From: Gemmatimonadota bacterium
GTDB lineage: Bacteria; Gemmatimonadota; Gemmatimonadetes; Longimicrobiales; Longimicrobiaceae
Length of the DNA: 13,383 bases
Direction of reading: 5' to 3'
Assembly: GCA_019240375.1 (NCBI GenBank)
Contig: JAFAYN010000173.1
Span: 1-13,383 of the forward strand
This document shows, piece after piece, positions 6,718 to 13,345 of the stretch (positions are counted from its first letter, which is position 1; each line of letters opens with the position of its first letter). The notes under the pieces are model-generated. The model ran no database searches and was not told the DNA's origin. It was given only the letters and a program-made list of their open reading frames with translations. The position numbers and the translations under genes were made by a program.

Positions 6718-7968
6718 ATGGACTTCGGCCTTTCCCCCCGCGCGGCGGACCTCCGGGAGCGGGTCCGCGCCTTCATCCGCGAGCAGGTGATGCCGGTGGA
6801 GGAGGAGCACTTCCGCCGGCTCGCCGCGAGTGGCGAGGGCGGCGACTGGACCCGGTGGACCGTTTCGCCGGAGGTGGAGGGGCTGAAGTCGCGGGCCCGG
6901 GCCGAGGGGCTGTGGAACCTGTTCCTCCCCGACCCGGAGCTGGGGGCGGGACTCACCACGGTGGAGTACGCGCCGCTGGCCGAGGAGATGGGGAGGAGCT
7001 TCCTGGCGCCGGAGGTCTTCAACTGCAACGCCCCCGACACGGGGAACATGGAGGTGCTCTGGCACTACGGCTCGCCGGAGCAGAAGGAGCGCTGGCTGAC
7101 GCCGCTCCTGGAGGGGCGGATCCGCTCGGCGTTCTGCATGACCGAACCGGACGTCGCCTCGTCCGACGCCACCAACATGCGGGCGACCGCCGTGGTGGAG
7201 GGGGACGAGGTGGTGCTGAACGGAAAGAAGTGGTGGTCCACGGGGATCGGCCACCCGGAGTGCCGGGTGGCCATCTTCATGGGCCTCACCGACCCCGCCG
7301 CCGACCGGCACCGGCGGCACAGCATGGTGCTGGTCCCGCTGGACACGCCGGGGGTGACCGTCCGGCGGATGCTGTCGGTGTTCGGCGACTTCGACCCGCC
7401 GTACGGCCACGGCGAGGTGTGGTTCGAGGAGGCGCGGGTGCCCGTCTCCAGCGTGATCACGGGGCCGGGGCGCGGGTTCGAGATCGCGCAGGGGCGGCTG
7501 GGGCCGGGGCGCGTCCACCACTGCATGCGCTGCATCGGCGCGGCGGAGCGGGCCTTACAGCTGATGGTGGAGCGGGGGATGCGTCGCGTCGCCTTCGGGA
7601 AGCCGCTGGTGAAGCTGGACGGGAACCGGGAGCGGATCGCCGAGTTGCGCATCGCCATCGACCAGGCGCGGCTGCTGACGCTGTACGCGGCGTGGAAGCT
7701 GGACCGGGAGGGGCCCCGCGCCGCGCTCGCGGAGGTGTCGGCGATCAAGGTGGTGGCGCCCAACGTCCTCCAGCGCGTGGCGGACGAGGCGATCCAGCTG
7801 TACGGCGGCGCGGGCGTCTCGACCGACGCGCCGCTGACCGCGCTCTTCGCGCAGGCGCGGGCGCTGCGCATCGCGGACGGGCCGGACGCGGTGCACCGGG
7901 CGGTGGTCGCCCGGGTGGAGCTGGCGAAGTACGCATCGCAGGATCGCCAGGGAAAGGGGGAGGAATGA
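6718..7968 (+). CDS. Acyl-CoA dehydrogenase, ACAD10/ACAD11-like (LvaC/FadE2-like)
   Basis: The 416-aa flavoprotein has the three-part acyl-CoA dehydrogenase fold: helical N-domain (1-135), beta-barrel starting at AFCMTEPDVASSD (138-150), and helical C-domain (about 250-405). GRLGPGRVHHCMRCIG (259-274) and IQLYGGAGVSTDAPL (359-373) are characteristic of the subfamily containing human ACAD10/11 and bacterial LvaC. At the place of the catalytic Glu of medium-chain ACAD, in the final RxxxIYEGT-like block, it has Asp387 in RIADGPDAVH. The ATG at 6718 is chosen because the protein then begins MDFGLSPRAADL, a normal ACAD start; the in-frame GTG at 6640 would lie inside fadA. The gene sits 25 bases after fadA and overlaps the SDR by four bases. 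A kinase of the matching family lies two genes on, so it may dehydrogenate ordinary acyl-CoAs or, like LvaC, eliminate phosphate from a 4-phosphoacyl-CoA. Confidence 0.9.
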   Translation: MDFGLSPRAADLRERVRAFIREQVMPVEEEHFRRLAASGEGGDWTRWTVSPEVEGLKSRARAEGLWNLFLPDPELGAGLTTVEYAPLAEEMGRSFLAPEVFNCNAPDTGNMEVLWHYGSPEQKERWLTPLLEGRIRSAFCMTEPDVASSDATNMRATAVVEGDEVVLNGKKWWSTGIGHPECRVAIFMGLTDPAADRHRRHSMVLVPLDTPGVTVRRMLSVFGDFDPPYGHGEVWFEEARVPVSSVITGPGRGFEIAQGRLGPGRVHHCMRCIGAAERALQLMVERGMRRVAFGKPLVKLDGNRERIAELRIAIDQARLLTLYAAWKLDREGPRAALAEVSAIKVVAPNVLQRVADEAIQLYGGAGVSTDAPLTALFAQARALRIADGPDAVHRAVVARVELAKYASQDRQGKGEE

Positions 7969-8795
7969 AGGGGAAGCGGATCTTCGTCACCGGCGGTGCC
8001 TCGGGGCTGGGGCGGGCGCTCGCGGAGCGCTACGCGCGGGCGGGGTGGCGCGCCTGTATCGGCGACGTCAACGAGGAGCGCGGCACCGAGACCGTAGCCG
8101 CGCTGCGGGTGCTGTCGGGCGACGGCCACTTCCTGCGCTGCGACGTCACCCGGGAAGCCGACCTCCAGGCGGCGGCCGACTGGCTGGAGCGGGAGTGGGG
8201 CGGGGTGGACGTGGTGGTGAACAACGCGGGCGTCGCCATCGGCGGAGGGATCACCGAGGTGCCGATCTCCGACTGGGAGTGGATTGTGGACGTCAACCTC
8301 CTGGGGGTGGCGCGCGGGTGCAGGGTGTTCACGCCGCTCCTCCGCCGCGGGGGCGGGGGACACCTGGTCAATGTGGCCTCGCTGGCGGGGCTGGTGCACA
8401 TGCCGCAGATGTCGGCCTACAACGCCACCAAAGCGGCGGTGGTGGCGCTCTCCGAGACGCTGTACCTGGAGCTGGCGGGCGACGGGATCGGGGTGTCGGT
8501 GGTGTGCCCGGCCTTCTTCCGCACCAACCTGACCGAGTCGCTGCGCGCCGGGAACCCGGAGGTGGACGCCCTCACCCGCCGCCTGGTCAACCAGGCGAAG
8601 CGCGGCGCCGACGAGATCGCGGAGATCGTGTACCGGGGGGTGGAGCGCGGCGAGTTCCGCATCCTCACCGACCCGGAGGGCCGGGTGGCGTGGCGGCTCA
8701 AGCGGCTGGCGCCCTTCTCCGTCTACGCGCGGCTGATGGCCCGCACCGCGCAGCGGTTCATGGGCGGCTCCGGCGGGAAGCGCCCCGGTGGCTGA
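7965..8795 (+). CDS. Short-chain dehydrogenase/reductase (classical SDR)
   Basis: The product has 276 aa. Visible SDR motifs are the cofactor loop TGGASGLG (9-16), NNAG (86-89), Asn111, Ser139, and Tyr152-x3-Lys156 in YNATK, so the full catalytic tetrad is present. Asp34 at the end of the second strand (CIGDVNEE) suggests NAD(H) rather than NADP(H). The last 40 residues form a basic, amphipathic-looking tail (WRLKRLAPFSVYARLMARTAQRF) beyond the core fold. Its ATG lies in the ATGA shared with the acyl-CoA dehydrogenase stop, so the two are probably translationally coupled; GGGGGAGG precedes it closely. By context it could interconvert a 4-keto and a 4-hydroxy acyl-CoA, as LvaD does, or oxidise a side-chain alcohol. 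The substrate is inference; the fold and cofactor sites are clear. Confidence 0.9.
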   Translation: MKGKRIFVTGGASGLGRALAERYARAGWRACIGDVNEERGTETVAALRVLSGDGHFLRCDVTREADLQAAADWLEREWGGVDVVVNNAGVAIGGGITEVPISDWEWIVDVNLLGVARGCRVFTPLLRRGGGGHLVNVASLAGLVHMPQMSAYNATKAAVVALSETLYLELAGDGIGVSVVCPAFFRTNLTESLRAGNPEVDALTRRLVNQAKRGADEIAEIVYRGVERGEFRILTDPEGRVAWRLKRLAPFSVYARLMARTAQRFMGGSGGKRPGG

Positions 8796-9876
8796 GACCC
8801 GCCCGGGCGAGGAGCTGGACGCCGCGGCGGTGGACGCCTGGCTCCGCCCCCGCGTCCCCGGTCTGTGCGGCACGCCCCGGGTGACGCAGTACTCCGGCGG
8901 CGCCTCCAACTGGACGTACCGGCTGGAGTACGAGAGCCACGACCTGGTGCTGCGCCGCCCCCCGGCGGGGACCCGGGCCCGCTCGGCGCACGACATGGGG
9001 CGGGAGTTCCGGGTGCAGCGGGCGCTGCGGCCGGCGTACCCGTACGTCCCGGAGATGGTCGCCTTCTGCGACGACGCCTTGGTGATCGGGTGCGACTTCT
9101 ACGTGATGCGTCGCATTCCGGGGATCATCCCCCGGGCGCGGATGCCGGAGGCGGCGCGGCTCGACGCGGCCGGAAACCGCCGGCTCTGCCTGGACGTGAT
9201 TGACCGGCTGGTGGAGCTGCACCGGGTGGACGCGCGGGCCGTGGGGCTGGAGGGGCTGGGGAAGGGGGCGGGGTACGCGCACCGGCAGGTCGAGGGGTGG
9301 AGCGACCGCTACGCGAAGGCGCGCACCTGGAACGTCCCGCGCTTCGGCCGGGTGATCGCCTGGCTGCGCGACCACACCCCGGACGACGTCGCCACCTGCG
9401 TGATCCACAACGACTTTCGCCTGGACAACGTGGTACTGGACCCGGACGATCCCACCCGCGTGGTGGGGGTGCTGGACTGGGAGATGGCGACGCTGGGCGA
9501 CCCGCTGATGGACCTGGGGAATTCGCTCGCCTACTGGGTGCAGGCCGACGACGACTTCGTCGTCCGCTCCATGCGCCGCCAGCCGACGCACCTCCCCGGG
9601 ATGCTGACCCGGCGCGAGGTCGTCGACTACTACTGCGACCGGATGGGAATGGCGCCCGCCAACTGGACCTTCTACGAGGTGTACGGGCTGTTCCGGCTGG
9701 CCGTGATCGCGCAGCAGATCTACTACCGCTACCACCACGGGCAGACTCGCAATCCCGCCTTTCGCCGCTTCTGGCTGATGGCGCACTACCTGGACTGGCG
9801 GTGCCGCCGGATGATCCGGGCTTCGGGGCATCCTCGTGGTCGGTCGGCGGGTGCTCCTCCTCCGGCGGGTGCGTAA
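8788..9876 (+). CDS. APH-family phosphotransferase (ACAD10/11 kinase-domain-like, LvaA-like)
   Basis: The 362-aa product resembles aminoglycoside phosphotransferases in fold but belongs to the acyl-CoA-linked branch. SGGASN (36-41) is the nucleotide loop, and LVLRRPP (53-59) has arginines where many kinases have the ATP-binding lysine. SAHDMGREF (66-74) is a branch-typical block with Glu73. HNDFRLDN (207-214) holds catalytic Asp209 and metal ligand Asn214, and VLDWE (228-232) gives the DFG-like Asp230. ACAD11 carries such a domain fused to its dehydrogenase domain; here the two are separate genes. The start is GTG at 8788, overlapping the SDR stop by eight bases with GGGAAG seven bases upstream; the next in-frame ATG would remove the nucleotide loop. 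Antibiotic resistance is unlikely given the operon. The expected substrate is a hydroxyacyl-CoA. The residues after about 340 are low-complexity (GRSAGAPPPAGA). Confidence 0.88.
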   Translation: MAETRPGEELDAAAVDAWLRPRVPGLCGTPRVTQYSGGASNWTYRLEYESHDLVLRRPPAGTRARSAHDMGREFRVQRALRPAYPYVPEMVAFCDDALVIGCDFYVMRRIPGIIPRARMPEAARLDAAGNRRLCLDVIDRLVELHRVDARAVGLEGLGKGAGYAHRQVEGWSDRYAKARTWNVPRFGRVIAWLRDHTPDDVATCVIHNDFRLDNVVLDPDDPTRVVGVLDWEMATLGDPLMDLGNSLAYWVQADDDFVVRSMRRQPTHLPGMLTRREVVDYYCDRMGMAPANWTFYEVYGLFRLAVIAQQIYYRYHHGQTRNPAFRRFWLMAHYLDWRCRRMIRASGHPRGRSAGAPPPAGA

Positions 9877-9912
9877 CTCGCTTCGCTCAAACATACGCCC
9901 CGCCTGCGGAGG
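9859..9912. terminator. Imperfect hairpin at the convergent operon ends, possible terminator
   Basis: CCTCCG (9859-9864), GCGGG (9865-9869) and GCGTA (9871-9875) pair with TACGC (9894-9898), CCCGC (9899-9903) and CGGAGG (9907-9912). There is a one-base bulge on the left (T9870) and a three-base bulge on the right (CTG, 9904-9906). The 16 pairs enclose an 18-base loop and span the kinase stop codon. No T tract follows on either strand, so Rho-independent termination is doubtful. It may instead protect the 3' ends of the two converging transcripts. The rest of 9877-9953 shows nothing recognisable. Confidence 0.4.
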
Positions 9913-9953
9913 AACCCCCACCTCCCTGTCGGCTTTACCGCGAACTACACGGC

Positions 9954-11993
9954 TTACCGCAGGTCGAAGCCCATCACCACGTCGGAGTAGGAGGCTGCGT
10001 ACACCGAGCCGTTGCCGGCGGCGGGGGAGGAGAGGAAGTGCCCCACCGGCAGGCGGTACTGCGTGACGATCCTGCCGTCGTTCGTGTCGAGGATGGACAG
10101 CAGGCCGTTCACGGAGCCGATGCTGACCCTTCCGTCCGCCACCGCCGGGGAGGAGTCGTAGATCACGTTTCCGGTGGCGGCGGTCCACACTTCCTTGCCG
10201 TCCGTCGCGGAGATGCAGCGCACCTCGCCCCTGTCGCCCAGGCAGCCGATGTAGATGCGGTCGTCGACCAGGGCGGGGGAGGAGTACCCCACCTTGTCGC
10301 CCGGCGAGGTGTAGGTCCAGCGCGTTTCGCCCGTCACGGCGTCGAAGGCGTGCAGGACGTTGCCGTTGGCGGGGATGTAGACTGTCCCGCCGCCCACCGT
10401 GGGGCCGCCGATGGCGGGGGAGTAGGCGAACGATTTTTCCGTTCCCGGCTTCCTCCACACCTGCTCGCCCGTGGCGGCGTCCAGCGCGTACACGTGCTTG
10501 TCCCAGGCGCCCAGGTAGATGCGCTCGCCGTCCGTGGCGGCGGGGCTCTGCGAAAAGGCGGAGTCGCTGGGCGGGAGGGTGAACTTCCAGCGGACGGCCC
10601 CCGTCGCCAGGCCCACCCCGTACACGCTCCCGTCGCCCGAGGCGTTGGCGGCGACCCCCTTCGCCACCGCGGCGGAGGCGTAGACGGGGCCGGCCGTGCG
10701 CTGCTTCCAGAGCTGCCTTCCGGTGCGGGCGTCGAAGGCGTAGGCGTACCCGTCGGCGCTCCCCACCACCAGCCGGTCCCCCGCCAGAGTGGGCGAGGAG
10801 TGGCAGTAGCCGCCGGTCATCGCCTTCCAGAGCGGCGCCCCGTCGGCGGCACGGAGGGCGTTGACCGAGCCGTCCATCGCGCTGACGTACAGTACGTCGC
10901 CCAACAGCCGCAGGTGCGACATCACCCCGCCGCTCAGCCGGCGCTCCCAGCGCGGGCACAGCGGCGCGTCCGCAACGCGGACGCGCACCGTCGCCACCTC
11001 CTCGCGACCGTGCTCCCCCGCCCGCAGCGCGAGCACGTTGCTCCCCGCCGCCAGCCCTTCGGTGGGTACCCCGCCCGCCTGCACGGGCGCCCACTTCCCC
11101 TCGTTCCAGCGCGCTTCCCTCACCTCCGCGGGGACACGCACCGGCCTCCCCGCGTCCACCGTGGCGGCGACGGCCCACACCGGGCGCTTTGCTCGCGAGG
11201 GCTTCAGCGGCACCGTGACCAGCGGCTGCGGCTCGGGCTGCTCCTTCGTCCGGCGGAAGAGGCGCACCTCGCCCGCGGCGGGGTCCACGTCCGCACGCAG
11301 GTACGAGCCCTGGTAGAGCCCCTTGCTCATGGTGCAGGCGAGCCCGTCCCAGTCCCAGAGCAGGTCCGCGTGTCCGTGCCCGGTGAGCACCACCTTGACG
11401 TTGTACGGCTCCAGCACGTCGAACAGGGCGCGCTCGTTGTCCACCATAACCGGGGCGCGGCCCGTCCAGTGGTGCGTCACCACGAACACCGGCGTGCGGC
11501 GTCCGACGCGGCGCAGGTCGGCCTCCAGCCAGCGGAGCTGCGCGCTCTCGAAGTGCCCGTAGTGGGAGAGGGGGACGGTGCTGTCCAGCAGCGCGAAGTG
11601 GACCCCGCCATGGTCGAAGGAGCGGAAGGGCGGCCCCACCCGGCTGCGGAAGATCTGCAAGCCCATCGGCGCCCAGCGCACGTCGTGGTTCCCGGGGACG
11701 TGGTGGACCGGGAAGGGGATTCCCTGCAGCACCTTCCCGTACTCGTCGTACTCGCCCGCGAAGGCGTAGTCGGTCACGTCGCCGCCGTTGATCCCGAACG
11801 CCGGGCGTATGGTCCGCGCCATCTCCTCCAGCAGCGCGCGGCACTCGGCGCCGTTGCGGCCGATGGAAACGTGGGTGTCGCTGAAGTGCGTGAAGGTGAA
11901 TGCGGGCGCGACCGGGAGCCAGCGGAAGGCCGGGGCCAGCCCGGTGGCGAGCCCCAGCTTGAGCAGGTCGCGGCGGCTGATCGAGGAGTCCAT
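9954..11993 (-). CDS. Tat-exported calcineurin-like phosphoesterase fused to a PQQ-type beta-propeller
   Basis: The 679-aa product starts with the Tat signal SRRDLLKLGLATG (6-18) and a possible cleavage site near 29-31. The metallophosphoesterase domain (about 32-250) has every expected metal ligand: Asp39 and His41 in SDTH, Asp72 in GGD, Asn102-His103 in GNHD, His174 in THH, and His206/His208 in GHGH. A linker with an Ig-like look follows (about 270-365). The C-terminal region (about 370-679) carries eight copies of a repeat of the form G-x-V-x-A-x-D-x-x-T-G-x-x-x-W, as in PQQ-binding-like or BamB-like propellers. No PQQ-dependent dehydrogenase catalytic domain is seen, so the propeller is probably a binding or scaffolding part. 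The product is expected outside the cytoplasm, acting on an unidentified phosphoester. The start lies 18 bases after the upstream DUF1343 gene, suggesting an operon. Confidence 0.9.
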   Translation of the reverse strand: MDSSISRRDLLKLGLATGLAPAFRWLPVAPAFTFTHFSDTHVSIGRNGAECRALLEEMARTIRPAFGINGGDVTDYAFAGEYDEYGKVLQGIPFPVHHVPGNHDVRWAPMGLQIFRSRVGPPFRSFDHGGVHFALLDSTVPLSHYGHFESAQLRWLEADLRRVGRRTPVFVVTHHWTGRAPVMVDNERALFDVLEPYNVKVVLTGHGHADLLWDWDGLACTMSKGLYQGSYLRADVDPAAGEVRLFRRTKEQPEPQPLVTVPLKPSRAKRPVWAVAATVDAGRPVRVPAEVREARWNEGKWAPVQAGGVPTEGLAAGSNVLALRAGEHGREEVATVRVRVADAPLCPRWERRLSGGVMSHLRLLGDVLYVSAMDGSVNALRAADGAPLWKAMTGGYCHSSPTLAGDRLVVGSADGYAYAFDARTGRQLWKQRTAGPVYASAAVAKGVAANASGDGSVYGVGLATGAVRWKFTLPPSDSAFSQSPAATDGERIYLGAWDKHVYALDAATGEQVWRKPGTEKSFAYSPAIGGPTVGGGTVYIPANGNVLHAFDAVTGETRWTYTSPGDKVGYSSPALVDDRIYIGCLGDRGEVRCISATDGKEVWTAATGNVIYDSSPAVADGRVSIGSVNGLLSILDTNDGRIVTQYRLPVGHFLSSPAAGNGSVYAASYSDVVMGFDLR

Positions 11994-12011
11994 GTGTCGG
12001 CGGTACGGGCT

Positions 12012-13235
12012 TCAGGGATACAGGAGGTACGGCTGGCGGGTGCGGCGGAAGCGCTCCGCGTCGGCGTCCCACTCGCGCAGGAGGCCGCGCACGGTGCCGG
12101 CGTCCACCGCCTTGCGCATCCGGTCCGTCCCGGCTAGCCGGTCGAAGTGCGACGGGAGCCAGCGGAAGTCCCCCGGGTGCGTGCGGCGGATGGTCTCCAG
12201 CAGGAGGAGCGAGGCGGCGACCGGGCGGTACGTCGCGCGGTCGGTCGCCACCAGGCGGACGCCGTGCACCAGCGTGTCCGCGTACTTCCCGTCGCCGGGG
12301 GCGTGCGGGGTGAAGTCCACCTCCTCGAAGCGCACCCCGGGGAGGCGCATCGCGTTCATCGTCCGCGCCACCTCCCCGGAGCGCAGCCAGGGCGCGCCCA
12401 CCTGCTCGAAGGGGTGGTCGCTCCCGCGTCCCGACGACAGGTTGGTCCCCTCGTAGAACACCGTCCCCGGGTAGTGGACGGCCGACTCCAGCCGGGGGAT
12501 GTTGGGCGACGGGGCGACCCAGGGGAGCCCCGTCGCGTCGAACCAGACGTCGCGCCGCCACCCCTCGGCGGGGATCACCGTCAGGTCGGCGCCGATCCCG
12601 AACTCCCGGTTGTACAGGCGCGCCAGCTCCCCCACCGTCATCCCGTGCCGCACCGGGAGCGGGTACATCCCCACGAACGAGGCGTAGGCGGTGTCCAGCA
12701 GGTTCCCCTCCACCACCGTCCCGCCGATCGGGTTCGGGCGGTCGAGGACGACGTACGGGATGTGCGCCTCGGCCGCGGCCTGCATGGTCAGCGCGAGGGT
12801 GTAGATGTAGGTGTAGGTGCGCGACCCCACGTCCTGGATGTCGAAGACCAGCGCGTCCACCCCGCGCAGCATCTCGGGGGTGGGCTTGCGCGTCTCGCCG
12901 TACAGCGAGTGGATGGGGAGGCCGGTGCGCGGGTCCGTCCCCGAGGCCACGCGCTCGCCGGGGGCGGCAGCGCCGCGGATCCCGTGCTCGGGGGAGAAGA
13001 GCGCCACCAGCTTCATCTCCGGCGCGGCGGCCAGCCGGTCGATGGTGCTGGTCCCGGCGCGGTCCACCCCGGTCTGGTTGGTGACCAGGCCGATCCGCTT
13101 CCCCCGGAGCGCGGCGGGCGGGGAGGCGAGGAACACCTCCACCCCGGGGCGCACGGCGGCGCGGGGAGCGGGCAGGGAGGTGCCCGGGGCGCAGGCGGCC
13201 ACCGCCAGGGCGGCGAGTGCGGGAAGGAGTCTCAT
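12012..13235 (-). CDS. namZ: DUF1343 lipoprotein, NamZ-type exo-beta-N-acetylmuramidase family (GH171)
   Basis: The 407-aa product has a lipoprotein signal: MRLLPALAALAVAAC with lipobox VAAC and Cys15. Family signatures are GLVTNQTG (49-56), SPEHGIRG (81-88) with an invariant glutamate, SLYG (110-113), FDIQDVGSRTYTYIYT (131-146), LDRPNPIGG (164-172), and EGTNLSSGRGSDHPFE (262-277). Characterised DUF1343 proteins (NamZ, YbbC in Bacillus) remove MurNAc from non-reducing ends of peptidoglycan fragments, a step in cell-wall recycling. Lipidation would hold this one in a periplasmic or outer membrane position. The symbol rests on family membership only; activity on muropeptides is inferred. The gene is first in a two-gene minus-strand unit with the phosphoesterase. 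The ATG at 13235 begins the signal peptide exactly; no good ribosome binding site precedes it. Confidence 0.88.
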   Translation of the reverse strand: MRLLPALAALAVAACAPGTSLPAPRAAVRPGVEVFLASPPAALRGKRIGLVTNQTGVDRAGTSTIDRLAAAPEMKLVALFSPEHGIRGAAAPGERVASGTDPRTGLPIHSLYGETRKPTPEMLRGVDALVFDIQDVGSRTYTYIYTLALTMQAAAEAHIPYVVLDRPNPIGGTVVEGNLLDTAYASFVGMYPLPVRHGMTVGELARLYNREFGIGADLTVIPAEGWRRDVWFDATGLPWVAPSPNIPRLESAVHYPGTVFYEGTNLSSGRGSDHPFEQVGAPWLRSGEVARTMNAMRLPGVRFEEVDFTPHAPGDGKYADTLVHGVRLVATDRATYRPVAASLLLLETIRRTHPGDFRWLPSHFDRLAGTDRMRKAVDAGTVRGLLREWDADAERFRRTRQPYLLYP

Positions 13236-13279
13236 GCGCTTTCGGAGTCGGGTGAGGGCGACAAGGTAGGGTGGACCGC

Positions 13280-13307
13280 CCCGCGCCGAAACACCCCGCG
13301 GCGCGGG
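13280..13307. repeat. Inverted repeat upstream of the DUF1343 gene
   Basis: CCCGCGCC (13280-13287) and GGCGCGGG (13300-13307) are perfect eight-base arms around a 12-base spacer. It lies 45-72 bases before the DUF1343 start, in its probable promoter or leader region. It could be an operator or an RNA hairpin. In DNA this GC-rich it could also be chance. Confidence 0.35.
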
Positions 13308-13316
13308 AAACCCGCC

Positions 13317-13345
13317 TTGACGCGTCCGAGCGGGGGGCGTACGAT
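13317..13345 (+). promoter_or_regulatory. Candidate promoter for a gene beyond the right edge
   Basis: TTGACG (13317-13322, five of six consensus bases) is followed after exactly 17 bases by TACGAT (13340-13345, four of six). Transcription would run rightward from about 13352, divergent from the DUF1343 gene. A GTG at 13377 could be a start codon, but too little sequence remains to judge. The rest of 13236-13383 shows only the inverted repeat and no convincing minus-strand promoter. Confidence 0.5.

Noticed and set aside
8788..9876. Aminoglycoside resistance phosphotransferase.
   Set aside because: The fold is related, but SAHDMGREF, HNDFRLDN and the ACAD neighbour point to the acyl-CoA-linked branch.
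9954..11100. PQQ-dependent alcohol or glucose dehydrogenase encoded by the propeller repeats.
   Set aside because: No PQQ or calcium ligand motif and no cytochrome or membrane domain are visible. The repeats follow a phosphoesterase and fit a BamB-like or generic PQQ-like propeller.
9297..12137. A 946-codon open frame on the plus strand.
   Set aside because: It overlaps the kinase out of frame and runs antisense through the phosphoesterase gene. Its composition (many Arg, Gly, Val, His) is that of a shadow frame and it has no recognisable motif.
8758..12561. A 1267-codon open frame on the minus strand.
   Set aside because: Its product is Arg/Pro/Gly-rich without domain motifs, and it runs antisense to the kinase and in another frame across the well-supported phosphoesterase. 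Long stop-free shadows are expected in DNA this GC-rich.
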